Positions 44,675 through 55,790 of a stretch of DNA of 64,000 nucleotides are shown piece by piece; positions within the stretch are counted from its first letter, which is position 1, and every line of letters begins with the position of its first letter. The stretch comes from Isoetes taiwanensis (lineage: Eukaryota; Streptophyta; Lycopodiopsida; Isoetales; Isoetaceae), in contig JAJEKV010000013.1 in NCBI GenBank assembly GCA_021234155.1, positions 20,726,521-20,790,520 on the forward strand, given 5' to 3'. A program made the position numbers and the translations under genes. A model generated the notes under the pieces. The model saw only the letters and a program-made list of their open reading frames with translations, ran no database searches and was not told the DNA's origin.

Positions 44675-44936
44675 ATGGCAAGTTTTCCTGCGCAAAAGCA
44701 AGACCGCCAGCCCGGCGAAGAGCACCCTATGGATCCTCATCCTCGTTCTCGGCGCCCTGCATACAGGCCCTCTCTCTGATAAACTCAAGATCTGCTTGGT
44801 TTTTTTTCAGGATCGTGTGGCTCTGATCACAGGTGGAGATTCTGGCATTGGCAGGGCCGTTGCTCACATGTTTTCTCAAGAAGGTGCCACTGTTGCTATC
44901 ACTTATGTCCCTCAGAAAGAAGAAAAGGATCTTTGA
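44675..44936 (+). pseudogene. Captured fragment of a short-chain dehydrogenase gene
   Basis: The first part (44675-44779) reads [20 protein letters not shown] and [13 protein letters not shown], the typical N-terminus of plant 'glucose and ribitol dehydrogenase homologue' proteins. After a one-base frameshift (S-DKLK, near 44775) and a 21-base remnant ending TTTTTTTTCAG come [20 protein letters not shown] and [13 protein letters not shown] (44814-44936). These carry the Rossmann cofactor motif TGGDSGIGR of the SDR family. The catalytic Tyr-x-x-x-Lys part is absent, because the match ends at KEEKD. The intron has shrunk to a stub without a donor. So this is two partial exons carried as cargo, not a working gene. 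Confidence 0.82.
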
Positions 44937-45144
44937 AAAGCCGGAAATCCGAACCGCTATCTGCGGCCGGTTGCTAGACTTTCCTTCTACTTCGGTACTT
45001 TTCTCGGATCTGGTTTTCTCGGTTTTATCTCATTATTTGCAAAAACAAGGGCGCGATCACGAGGCTCTACAAGGACGATGCAGATTTTATGCTCCAAAGC
45101 AATCAAAGTGTTGATATTCGAGCAAAATCTATGTTCGGCTATGT

Positions 45145-45265
45145 TCTGCTGAGTTTGAAAACTTAAGCGACCTTGTGGAAATTAGGTTGAGTGCCAACAT
45201 GCTTAATGGTAAGATATCCCGGGTGTTTACTGACCCTAAGACATCTGAAGTTCTTGTATTTTCTC
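45145..45265 (+). pseudogene. Possible leucine-rich-repeat fragment
   Basis: One frame reads SAEFENLSDLVEIRLSANML followed by NGKISRVF, fitting a single plant LRR (LxxLxxLxLSxNxLxGxIP). It is short and without context, also within unit 3 cargo. Confidence 0.3.
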
Positions 45266-46159
45266 AATGGATTTGTTCCCAAAGGGTAATCTTTGCATCA
45301 AACATCCCCGCACGATAGGTATGACTACATTGTGGAGCAAGAGCGCCGCATTTCGGCAAAAAAGTAAGAGCATTTTAGCTTCAAGCATGAACAGGTACTT
45401 ATTTTTTTTGTGGAGAACTTTATGCATTCTTTTTTTTTAAAGGAGTCATTTGAACAAGAATGGCATTCATCTCTTTTTCGATTGGGAAAATGCCCGGAAA
45501 CCCGCCAAGCAAAATACAAGTTATGGAGATGGGCATGAACGATTCTTGGTTTAGAGATATAGGGCCAACTGTAATTATCATACATCATCATCACGGATTG
45601 TCCAGGCCGGATTGTCCAGGCCTATGAACATTTTCATCCTATGAACATTTTGGTCCTGTAAGCAGATGCAAATGCTAGTTATCATCTGGATTATTGTTGC
45701 CATTACTTTTCTATTTGTATTTCCTCTTTATGAGATTAAACATGTTCTACATATGCGCCATATGGTTACGAACGCTTGCCATGGTACAAGACTTGTTGTA
45801 ACAGCATCGGATCCAGTTTCTTTCTTATCTGATCTTATAGCAGAGCAACGGTTTGAAAATTCGTCCACTATGGCGGTAGGGAACAAATGCAACACATATC
45901 TGAACCTGGTTTGTATTCTCTTCACTCCATCTCTTATTCCGTTGTTTACAGTAGCATCACGGGTTATCCAGGCTTAGTGTAAGACTCATGCAAGACTGCC
46001 ATAACATGATTCTTTAGATGAAAAAATTGCAATCTTGGCACCTTAAGAAGAGGTGCCATTATGATTTTAAATCATATTTTCCTCTTTGATCCTATGAATA
46101 TTTTTGATCTACACAAATGCCAATGCTAGTTATGACTCTAAACTTGTATATTGTGGGTT

Positions 46160-46946
46160 GAAGATGATATTGTTGGGTTGTATATTGTGGGTTGCGCTAA
46201 ATTCTTGTATTGTATAATATTATACATTGGTATGAATATTATATATCTAATTCTATGCAATGTTTTAAGTTTCCATAATTTGAGCACCTCTACCATCCTT
46301 AAGGCCTAGAAGGCCAAAAAAATTTTAGTTAACAGAAACCATTAACACAAAACTAACATTATTAACACAACCATTGCATTTTACACATTTAAATTAAAAT
46401 CCCCCTTAAACCCCCTTTGGTTTGGGTGCATATTCACACGGGGGGTTACGTAGGGCAGCGAGAGCCTCAAAAAATTTACAATACATGTACAAAATTAACA
46501 CCATTAAGTACATTCTGTCAAACCTTATAGTATTTTGCAAACCTTAATATACAGTATACAAAAACTTGTACATGCATACCCCACAAACGAGGATCGCTAT
46601 GCGGTCCAGATCTTGGAATAAAGGGAAAATATGCCCATCCGGACAGACTCTCGTTGCAAGTAACCCCGCAGGTGAATATGCACCCAAACCAAAGGGGTTT
46701 AAGGGGATTTTAATTTAAATGTGTAAAATGCAATGGTTGTGTTAATAATGTTAGTTTTGTGTTAATGGTTTCGTTAACTGTGGGTTTTTTTGGCCTTTCT
46801 GGGCCTTAAGGATGGTAGAGGTGCTCAAATTATGGAAACGAAAACATTGCATAGAATTAGATATATAATATTCATACCAATGTATAATATTATACAATAC
46901 AAGAATTTAGCGCAACCCACAATATACAACCCACAATATCATCTTC
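46160..46946. repeat. Palindrome of unit 3 with right module
   Basis: GAAGATGATATTGTTGGGTT at 46160 pairs with the inverse ending at 46946. The core begins with CCTTAAGGCCTAGAAGGCC (a diverged form of the GGGCCCGAAGGGCCC hairpin) and contains both AAAATCCCCCTTAAACCCCC boxes. Spacer about 46441-46668. The right arm has slightly shortened G runs. Confidence 0.92.
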
Positions 46947-47659
46947 GCAGATTTGAGGCAAGTAAGGCGGCAGCAACAGATGCAACCACGTAGGCAACAA
47001 GAGATTTTCATTTGACATTTTTGTTTGTTTTGCTAATCGTCTTTTGCAAGTTCTGTTGGTGCAAGATTCGTTGTTGCAGGGCAGTGTCCATAACGTATTT
47101 CTTTGTGTCTTCTTTGCATGTTCAAAATCCAGTGTTGTATGCTTATTTCGTTGTGTTGGTTTTAGTCTGGATTTGATGCAGATGTCTCAATATTCCTGTG
47201 CCTTTTTTATTAACAGAGATGGAGTAATGGGTAGCAATCGGTGACTTGATTTCTGGACAAGAACATTTTGGAATCATGTTGTTAGAAAAAGAATTTGTCA
47301 CCCGATTGATTGTAATAGTATGATGTGACAGCAGCTCAACACCAGTCTTCTTATGCTTGGTCTTCTCTAAGAGCCATAATAAGGATATGAATGCTAGGAA
47401 CAAGTTTTTTTATTTGGAGTTGTACAACTAAAAATGCTGCAGCAGTCAAGAAATGTTCAAATATGAGGTGTGTAGATTAATGTCCAAATATCATGTATGC
47501 ATAAGCTTTAACTATATGAGGGGCGATTGTAAGCTTTCTTATCTGGGAAGTTTGATTCTTACATTGACTCTGCATAAATGATGATTTTTTGATCATTTTA
47601 TAGTTCTTCCATAGATTAATGTCCAAATATCATCTATGCATAGATTTAGCTATTGACTG
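46947..47659. other. Spacer without recognisable gene
   Basis: Only short frames. TCAT(G/C)TATGCATA and 'TTAATGTCCAAATATCAT' recur near 47478-47500 and 47617-47640, a small direct repeat. Confidence 0.45.
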
Positions 47660-47990
47660 TAATATTTTTTGTTGAAGGACGTCAGACTTTATTCAATCAA
47701 AGAGTCAAATACAAGTATAAATGCAGAGACAGGAATAAAATCTCAAATGATAAGCGGAGACCCACCGAAAGTGAAGCAACCCGCCTAAGCATAAGAGTGC
47801 ACATCCAAAAACTCCTCAAAATCAATCGCCTCTTGTGAGGGGCAAGTGAAGAACAATGATACGACTTTACAATGTAACCGTGAGCTTCTTGGAGAACACG
47901 ATTATCTGCCACATCCAGACCTTTGAAGATTACCAATCTTCGTCTGTTCCAGATAGTCCAAAACAACCATCCCGGCCGCTAGATGAAAAG
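47660..47990 (-). pseudogene. LINE 3' end fragment
   Basis: A minus-strand frame with FWTIWNRRRLVIFKG followed by DNRVLQEAHGYIVKSYHC. This is the W-x-IW-x-x-RN-x-x-F end of plant LINE ORF2 (zf-RVT region), as also found near 32.9 kb. Only the last ~90 codons remain; a short 5'-truncated insertion is the simplest explanation. Confidence 0.7.
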
Positions 47991-49815
47991 CCCGGCCGTG
48001 TAACTCGGTCCAATGCATTTGGGTAAATTGCCAAAAGCGCAGCTTGGTTGATAATATTTTATTCCTTCTTGCAAATATAAAACCGCATAAAGGGCTGCTT
48101 TATGCTTTAGTGAACATGTTCAATATTTTCATTGTTTGTCAAACAATGCATTGAGAGGCAAAGCCATGGTGGTGCAAGTCTGGCACTCCATGTGGCAATG
48201 TTTTTTCAATTTGTGCTATTTTTGCCATATTTTAAAGGTAGGGAACTGCTAACCAATCAGTCTTAAATGTGGATGAATATTGTTTTGGTTTTTATTCTCA
48301 AGGTGCTTTTGGCGAATCAATACTCTGATCTTATGTTGCTGATTATAAATGTGTCACTGCATAAAGGATTCAAGCAAAATGTAGGTTGAGAGCAACTAAT
48401 TTGTGAAGATGGGCTCTAAGAACAAGTTATTGTTGTAGCTTAATTTGTCATTTCCAGGTCATTCATATTGGGGCAGATGTTAGATGTCTTTCCATAACTG
48501 CAACATGATAGATAACAAGATTCATCCTACTTAGTAGTTGGACCCATCGTTCTCAATGTGTTGTTCTCAACAGGGTGACAGAAAGAAATAGGGTGGTAGA
48601 TTTTTTAAATAGCCATGTGATAATAAGGCAGTGTTTGTATGATTCTTTGAGTCCCTTACAAGTTGTTGTAGCAATTGTTCAAAAGGTACCTTCAATATAT
48701 TTTGAGTGCACAAAACATTGAATACTGATTTTCATATGTGGAACTACACTAAAAATAGCTTAGTAGCCCCGCTTGTAGTCTTCGGGGACAAAAGTTAGTG
48801 AAAATGACATTGCTGTTTGGTTGTTAGGAAATTCAGAGGCCCAACATCCATTTGCCTTGAAGGTGGCCCAAGAGACATACTGCCTCACAGCATGAGTTTG
48901 TGTCAAAATACTGATATAGAGAATCATGCACTGCAAGACAATCAAGTACTTCGCCATGCAAAAAATGCATATATAGAATCCCATGAAAATGGAGAATACA
49001 TCATTTGTTTCTATGATAATTTTCACCATCTTTTAATGACATTTTTACAAGGTTCCCTAGATTGCTATGCAATTTGATTTAAATTGAGTTTTTCGTGCAA
49101 GTCACACTAAAAACATAGTATTCCATTCCATTGATACCAAGTTTCCTTGAAGCAATTATTGTATTTTTGAACCTAGAGGCTATATCACTTATTTGCCAAG
49201 TAGAGTAGTCGAGAATATATGCAACAATTGTCTCAAGGAAAATAAGGAGTTATCTTGGGCATTACAATATCATTCTTAGGCCTATGAGGAAAAGTGAAGG
49301 CAATGCGATAAAGAGAATCTTGAAGGACCGAGTTCGACAACTCTTACCAAAATATTGTTGAATGCGCCTTCCATGTATAAATTGTTCTATCTTAAAATAA
49401 TGGGCATGCTTACAACAACATTTTAGATGATGATACCATAGAGAAGTCCATGTGTGCATATCATTTATAATAATGAGGCTATTTCACGGGTAATTGCCAA
49501 TTTAAAATTTTAAGCTGGAATATTTAAAATTTCAAAATTCATAAACACCCTCCAAATGAAAAGCATTTTTGGAAAAATGATAATAGAGCTTTTGTTGCTC
49601 CTCAATTTTTTCACGAACATTATAGATTTGCATAAAATCTTACTTTAGATAGATTTCAAACATTAGTACAAAAATTGAACCAAAAAATGTGCCAGTGATG
49701 AACCACAATTACAAACACAAACCATGTCCGTTCTTGCAAACATCAACCTGTAGTGTTGTTCGAATTTGCACAAATAGATGTTAAAGGCCAAGTAAAAACA
49801 CAAGCTAAGACATTA
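47991..49815. other. Spacer, possibly the body of a Helitron
   Basis: No gene recognised. Because a Helitron-type 3' end follows at 49816, part of this stretch may be its body, but I could not fix a 5' TC terminus. Confidence 0.4.
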
Positions 49816-49846
49816 GCCCGGCAACGCCGGGCACACGTTTACTAGT
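49816..49846 (+). mobile_element. Helitron-type 3' terminus
   Basis: A perfect hairpin GCCCGGC-AAC-GCCGGGC (49816-49832) is followed after 9 bases by CTAG (49842-49845) and then T. This is the classical plant Helitron 3' end: 3' hairpin, CTRR, insertion before T. The 5' end was not found. Confidence 0.75.
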
Positions 49847-49978
49847 TGTGTTTTATATGCTTATTATGCTTATGTGGCCCAATGATATCTTAATATGACA
49901 CTAGCGTCGTGGAAAAAGGGCCATAGTGTCGTAAAGGGCCTTGTAGTAGTACATAATTCTATTCAGAAGAATTCGATG

Positions 49979-51134
49979 CAGAAGAGATTGGAGATGGAGT
50001 TACCGAACGAGGTGGTGTCTCTCGTGATTTCCAAGTTAAAATTTCCGGAACTGCAAACTGCACTTTCTGTGCCTAAGGAATGGGAGATGTTGGGATTGGA
50101 GGAAATAAAAAAACGGCTGAAGCTTAGTGTCTTTTTGTGAATGAGTATTCGCAGTCAAGGCTTTCAATCAAAAAAAGAAAAAAAGAGTATTCACAGTCTT
50201 ATCCTCTTTTGTGGCAATCGAGGGGCACAAAAATGTTCGTGGATGAAAATTGGTATGATTGCCCTCATCAATTTTTGTGGAGGTATACACATAGGTCTTC
50301 TGTGACAAAACCCATCACTTTAGTACTTCATGAATGCTTGACTAGTGTAAATGGTTGTTGCGTCTATTTGCAACTTGTTCGCTTTGAGGCGGAGGGATGG
50401 AGTATGGTGGTGTCTTGCAACGTCTGGACTAGCCCTCTTCTTGTTACACCTTTACCCCAGTAAGGTTTTTTTAAGCATCTAGGAGATACTTTATGCAGGT
50501 TGTGGACAAACACGTTTGTAGCCCTTTGGGTGGATGAGAGGGATCTCTCCTGTAGTTCATTCAAAGTTATCTTTACTGCTTTCATTTATGAGAAAACTCT
50601 AGCTTTTATTTTTGATTCCAAGAAGCACAAATGGTCTAGAATCAGTAGACCACCTGAAAAAGGAGCATTTGCGGTTTTATCTCCAGTTGTTAAGGGAGAT
50701 TTTTGTTATGCATTATTTGTTTCTGCGCAAGAAGGCTTGTCTTTGATTTCGTTTAACTTCAGAACTGATAAGTCATTTAAGATGGTTGCTGCTTTTCCTT
50801 GCATTGGTCGGGAATGCTTCCCTTATTATATTGGGGAAAGATGGGATCGGGCATGCTCATGCCCGCGTAATATGAGGGACAATTGATGCTGGTTGAAAAA
50901 CTTGCAAAGAGCTGGTGCCAAGCTTATAATCTCCATAATTGAACCGGATGCTTTACGCTTGCGGATATTGGATCGATTGCTATTCCATCCGATTGGCATG
51001 GTTGTGCATCGTGAAGGTCGTGGGAGGAAGTTATACATTAACTTGGAGCTGGCCGAGGATAATTGGAAGATAATAGAGTTGTCTTCTCGAGGAACCAGAG
51101 ACATTTTCTCTAAATATGCGTTCGACGAATCTAT
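49979..51134 (+). pseudogene. F-box protein pseudogene, split by Copia 3
   Basis: It starts MQKRLEMELPNEVVSLVISK and continues LKFPELQTALSVPKEW, a plant F-box (substrate adaptor of SCF ubiquitin ligases). The F-box frame stops at about 50138. Later frames continue a beta-propeller-like C-terminal part (WTSPLLVTPLP; FVALWVDERDL; KKHKWSRISRPPEKGAFAVL; LELAEDNWKIIELSSRGTRD), with a stop at 50884 and frame changes near 50140 and 50464. At FDESI the gene is cut by Copia 3 with a TCTAT duplication. After the element (55627 on), ISFRLW and a stop could be the original end. Two pieces of the F-box protein type are thus clear, but the gene is dead. Confidence 0.75.
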
Positions 51135-51329
51135 TGATAAAACTGGACAGCGACATGAAGACTACAGAACTTTGAGTGCAGAAAGGTGAGGTTTTGTTTG
51201 ATGATACGAAACACATACATGAGTTCCAGAATTTCAGGAGCACCACTCCAGATAGGATAACCAAATATAGCAATTCTGGCATGTGTTATCCTTAGGTATA
51301 TTTTGACAACAATTCATCTATTGTCAACA
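51135..51329 (-). repeat. 3' LTR of Copia 3
   Basis: It differs from 55427-55621 by only a few bases that I can see (CACTCCAGATAGG against CGCTCCATATAGG). Confidence 0.95.
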
Positions 51330-51563
51330 TTCCCCCTCAAAATATACCCAATTCATCAGAGTTTCAACAGAATCAAAATCCTTATCTAATTTTTATTTTT
51401 CACATCATAAGAGGCAACTTAACTAACTAAAACAGAAAACAAATTCTGCCAACAGATTGAAGATATCCTCCAATCCAAATCTGGATGTCTTCAGAGCTGC
51501 AACACCTCTTCAACTTCATTTGGCTCCAAACCAAATTGATGCTTCAGATTTTATTGCATTCCT

Positions 51564-52490
51564 TCAACATTCCTTGTACAAGTGTTTTAAACCTGCGACA
51601 TACCAAGAGCTGCAATGCATTTCACAAATGGCTTCTTTCCTAAAGCTTTGGTAAATACATCTGCAATCATTTTGTCGGGCTCTCAAATGTTGAACGGTAA
51701 TATGACCTTCACTTACCTTCTCCCTGGTGAAATGAAATTGAACCTCAATATGTTTCGCTTTAGTAAAGTTCGTTGGATTCTTCACAAGGGAAATTGCAGC
51801 AGAATTATCATTATAAATCATTGTAGCCTGTTGCTGTGGCACATATATTTCTGCAAGCAACCTCCTTAACCAAATGCATTCCTTTGCAGCACTGCACAAA
51901 GCCATATACTCGGATTCACATGTGGAAGCTGCAGTAGACTTTTGTTTTCTGCTGCACCAGTCTATTACTCCCCCTTGCAGGAGAAAACAATAACCAGTTC
52001 GAGATTTTCGATCGGTCTTATCTCCTGCATAATCCGCATCAGCAAAACCTTGAAGCACAAGAGGAGAGGTGACTTTATGAAAGTAACAAATGCCCAAGGT
52101 AGGTGTACTGTGCAAATATCGAAGCAGTCTTTTGAGGGCCAGCCAATGCTCAGGGGCAGGATTATCCAAGAATTGACTCAAAGTAATGGTGGCCTGGGCA
52201 ATATCAGGCCTAGTGCACACCATGAAATGCATAAGGGATCCAACAAGACTCCTAAAGGAGAATCCACCTAAACCAGCACAATTATGAGGCGCAACAGATG
52301 ATGGCATGGTGGAAGTGGCTGGAGTAACTACTTCTTTACTGTTTTGCATCTCACAAGCATGCAGCAGATTAGAGATAGACTTTCCTTGATGAATTTTAAT
52401 GGTTTTGGTATGCGGATCTCGAACCACCTGAATGCCAAGAAAATAATGCAAGGGACCTAAATCGGTCATTCTAAGGGTAAAAGCATGAAA
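51564..52490 (-). pseudogene. Copia 3 RT C-terminus and RNase H
   Basis: A minus-strand frame with RMTDLGPLHYFLGIQVV, RSLVGSLMHFMVCTRPDIA, LKRLLRYLHSTPTLGICY, FADADYAGDKTDRKSRTGYC (RNase H Asp), STAASTCESEYMALCSAAKE, NDNSAAISLVKNPTNFTKAK and HIEVQFHF. This is the Copia order. A frame change in the tail near 51650 ends RNase H early. Copia homology begins only just before the MTDLG motif; the N-terminal two thirds of RT are missing. Confidence 0.9.
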
Positions 52491-52542
52491 GGGTGTACGT
52501 ACATCGTACTGAATTGAAGGACGAATTTGTGCTTTTTTGGGG

Positions 52543-54890
52543 TACATTTTAGATGTACATCAAGATACAATGGTTTGTCGTTTTGTGTCAGATATGCAAT
52601 GATTGCAAGATCATCCCTGACATTCCCCCCGAAATTCTTGGTTAACCACCGAACCACCGAACCAATTCGAATGGATCCGTCCCTCCCTTTCCGAAATTCC
52701 CCCCTTTCACAGGACGAACACCGAACGAATTCCAGAAGCAAACACATGCCAATTGAATCTACAAGAAATACAAATCAATTTCAATCTGTTCATGGAGGGT
52801 GAGAATTCCAATGGAAGTGATGGTTCTAAGCGCAAGTATGCCGACATTGGCCAGTGTTATGCCACAAAATAAATAAAGAAGCGTGTTGACAATTCGGTGG
52901 ATTGCATCATCGCTTCTTCGGCAAACGCCGTCCCGATCAAAGATTAGTTTTTGTGATTGTTTGTTGCAAGATGACGTGCTTTTTTTGTTTTCGAACACGT
53001 AATTGGAAATCCTTCCGGGTTATTGTTATGAAATCAATGATCAGAAACTTGAAAGATGGGCTTCAAGAAGTAAAGTCTGCTAATAGCAAAGATAAATTGG
53101 CTGCAAAACATTCACTGTTATCAATGATTGTTGGAAAAAAAGGAGATATAAACAAGAATGTTTCTTCAAAATTGCTAAAGATACAGCCAAGAAATTTATC
53201 CAAAGCTGCAAAGAAGAAGGAAGATAATGTCATTAAGTGGAGCAAATGTATGGGCTTTGGCGGGGAAGGATGCCAAGATCAAATAGAATCGATGATTCAA
53301 TCAAATGTCGTTCGTGAATTTTGGCTTGACAATACCAAAGTTTCACCAAAGGTTATAGATGTCATGAAGAGGAGGACACAAGCAATACAATACCTTGATA
53401 TCTCACAGGTTTGCTCTTGTAATTGAATCAATTCAGTTTTGGAGATTATGTTTTCTTCCAAAATTCTTTCATGACTTTCTTCCTCAGACATTCTACATCC
53501 GTTCGAAAGTGACCCATTAATGAATACACATGGTTTTCATGAAATGTATTGCATTTTACATTGTTTACATTTATACATTGTTTACATAGTAGCAGAAATC
53601 TTGCAAAGATGTGCTATTAGGTACTTTTTAGATGTACATCCATTAACACTTACATGTCCATGCAAATTTACATGTACTTGAATATCAAAATTACATCATT
53701 TTACATTTTAGTGTACTTTCGTGTAATGAAGCCAAACAAATCGGACATATGTACATTAGTTGTACTAATATTGTAACATTAATGTGATGTACTAATATTG
53801 GAACATTAATTAGATGTACATTGGATGTACATTGATGTTGGATGTACATTGGATGTTCATGGAACTGTACATTAGATGTACCGATGTACATTAGATGTAC
53901 ATTAGATGTACATAAAGAATCGCATCGCTGGAACTGTTGGATGGACATTTTATGTACATAGATTATACATTAATTGTACAATAGTATAGTTCAATACTCT
54001 TTTGGCATCCGGTTGCCGACATCATTTTGCTAACATGGTCTTTAATGCTTTTGTTATTGCGGTCCGAGCTTTATCAATCGGTTTGTATATCGTAATCCCG
54101 ATACCAAAATTCGCCGACAATTCAGTATCTGAAACCTGATTGCATAAGGAAGTTGAAGGAGAGAAACACATGTTGTTGTGTCAAACATGAGCAAATGCTA
54201 TGAGGAGATCCCTACATGTTAATTGCACTTGCCGGCCTTCAATGATATGAGGAGATCCCTAAACATGTTAATTTTGATAATGTTAGTATCTTGTGGAGGT
54301 CAACAGTGCGATATGTGACGGATGCCGCGTGCATCCCAAAAAAACAATGGAGTATGTCAAGCAAACAAGAAGACTTTTGATAATGTTAGTATCTTGTGGA
54401 GGTCAACAGTTTATGCGAGAAATATGTGACGGATGAATGGCATAAACTAAAAATGCATCAAAGGCTAATGTGATGAATGTGGAGTGAAGAAATTAGACAT
54501 CTGTCCAAACGAGGAAGATGGAATTCAGAATGTGGACCGGCAAGTATATGCATATGTCAATGAGCCATCCAAAAAGGTACATCCGTAGGCTTAGATTAGT
54601 TGATCGAATGACAAAGCATCCGTTTTGTTAAAGAACATGAAAAATCAGCTTGCTAAGTTTACGATCATAACTTTACAAAGACACCGGGCAGAGCAAAATG
54701 CTTTAAAAGATGTGTTGAGAAACTCCCTGATAATAGTGTGTTGTCCGTTGTTGACTTTGCGTAAAAACTACACATTGAAACCCGAGGGACGGCGTGCAAT
54801 CCGAAAGCATTGGAATCCCCGATCAAATTAGTATTTTGGTCCATATTTCAATGATGAAAATAGAAGGTAAGCTTAAAAAAACAGTGCATT
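52543..54890 (+). other. Foreign segment inside Copia 3, plus-strand gene remnant
   Basis: Coding pieces on the plus strand: 52790-52870 (MEGENSNGSDGSKRKYADIG, stop); 53030-53426 (KMNV..-type basic stretch: IQPRNLSKAAKKKEDNVIKW, REFWLDNTKVSPKVIDVMKR); 54450-54560 (CDECGVKKLDICPNEEDGIQ, a CxxC..C motif); and 54640-54830 (AKFTIITLQRHRAEQNAL). The order 'RN-S.A..RR', 'F...D.TKVSP', 'C.KCG..L..CP' and 'F..H...A..Q' resembles a large uncharacterised protein type that I associate with moss and lycophyte genomes, perhaps from a transposon. Stops are frequent. Which end is the true border is unknown; the motif TTTTAGATGTACATC occurs at 52546-52560 and again near 53624. Confidence 0.4.
53620..53990. 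repeat. Dispersed TAGATGTACATT repeat cluster
   Basis: Variants of TTAGATGTACAT, TTGGATGTACAT and TGTACTAATATTG.AACATTAA are packed over about 370 bases. It may be a decayed minisatellite in the foreign segment. The 85-codon minus-strand frame of His/Met/Tyr repeats here is only its translation. Confidence 0.8.
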
Positions 54891-54898
54891 TCTATGTT

Positions 54899-55369
54899 TC
54901 AGATGACAGGAAGAAGATCTTCATCAAGTCCTTTATCCATTCCTTGCAACTGCTTTGAAGCTTGTCGGATTGTTCCAATATATTCCTCCATACTCATCCC
55001 TTCTTTTAGCTTGGTAGTGAATACAACTGCGTACAAGTTTGCTTGATTGGAAAAATGTTTCCTCCTGTATGCCCTCTGAAGCTCATCCCATGCAACTTTT
55101 GCCGATGGAGCTTCTGCAATTTGCGGCATCAACGTATCATCTAGATACCTAAGAATTCTGCTCTTTGCAGTCCAATCCTTCTGTATCCATCTTGCAACTT
55201 CTGTTTCATGTGCCTTTGTATCCTCTTCACTGCCTTTCTTTCCTGCCACCACCACCGGTTTGAGTTCATCACCATTCACGATGCCCCAAAGTCCCTTCTC
55301 ACAAAGTTTCGTTTGCACTCTTAGGAACCAATAATAGGCATTCACATGGTTCAGCGTTTCAATCTTCAT
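54899..55369 (-). pseudogene. Copia 3 gag (UBN2-type), truncated
   Basis: A minus-strand frame starting MKIETLNHVNAYYWFLRVQT. It contains LCEKGLWGIVNGDELKP, WIQKDWTAKSRILRYLDDTL, AKVAWDELQRAYRRKHFSNQ and LKEGMSMEEYIGTIRQASKQ, the normal Copia capsid domain. It lacks the C-terminal zinc knuckle because the foreign segment starts at 54898. Confidence 0.9.
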
Positions 55370-55414
55370 GGCAGATCTCGAACACTCCTCTTTAAATCCT
55401 TCCTCAGGCTCGCT

Positions 55415-55426
55415 GCTCTGATACCA
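55415..55426 (-). promoter_or_regulatory. Primer-binding site of Copia 3
   Basis: TGGTATCAGAGC on the minus strand, directly after the 5' LTR. It is complementary to the 3' end of plant initiator methionine tRNA. Confidence 0.93.
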
Positions 55427-55621
55427 TGATAAAACTGGACAGCGACATGAAGACTACAGAACTTTGAGTGCAGAAAGGTGAGGTTTTGTTTGATGATACG
55501 AAACACATACATGAGTTCCAGAATTTCAGGAGCACCGCTCCATATAGGATAACCAAATATAGCAATTCTGGCATGTGTTATCCTTAGGTATATTTTGACA
55601 ACAATTCATCTATTGTCAACA
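55427..55621 (-). repeat. 5' LTR of Copia 3
   Basis: 195 bp, TG..CA, followed by TSD copy TCTAT at 55622-55626. Confidence 0.95.
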
Positions 55622-55790
55622 TCTATATCTTTTAGACTATGGTGATCTCTTGCATTCGGATGCTGTGACATGGTTGTATGGAGTTCGACGAATCTATGGT
55701 TGTATGGTTGTATGCTGTGACATGATCTCTTGCGTTCGACGAAGATATATCTTTTAGACTATGGTGATCTCTTGCATTTGGATGCTTAAC
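55622..55790. repeat. Local duplication next to Copia 3
   Basis: The phrase ATATCTTTTAGACTATGGTG with GATCTCTTGCAT occurs at about 55626-55656 and again at about 55746-55776. Between them GTTCGACGAATCTAT repeats the F-box sequence that lies left of the element (51120-51134). Confidence 0.8.

Larger units (their letters stand above)
43924..46946 (+). mobile_element. Unit 3 of the palindromic element family, with gene cargo
   Basis: Left module 43924-44040, cargo with fragments of a dehydrogenase gene (44675-44936) and possibly a leucine-rich-repeat gene, palindromic right module about 46290-46815, then an inverted copy of the distal ~140 bp of cargo to 46946. The left-to-right module distance is about 2.37 kb. 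Confidence 0.75.
51135..55621 (-). mobile_element. Copia LTR retrotransposon 3 with exchanged middle part
   Basis: Identical-looking 195-bp LTRs (51135-51329 and 55427-55621) begin TGATAAAACTGG and end TATTGTCAACA. The target-site duplication TCTAT lies at 51130-51134 and 55622-55626. On the minus strand a primer-binding site TGGTATCAGAGC (55415-55426, complementary to initiator Met tRNA) follows the 5' LTR. Then come gag (55369-54899) and, far downstream, RT/RNase H (52480-51564), with a G-rich polypurine tract before the 3' LTR. Protease, integrase and the RT start are replaced by about 2.4 kb of other DNA. The near-identical LTRs and intact TSD show that the element moved recently in this composite form or acquired the insert afterwards. 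Confidence 0.92.
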
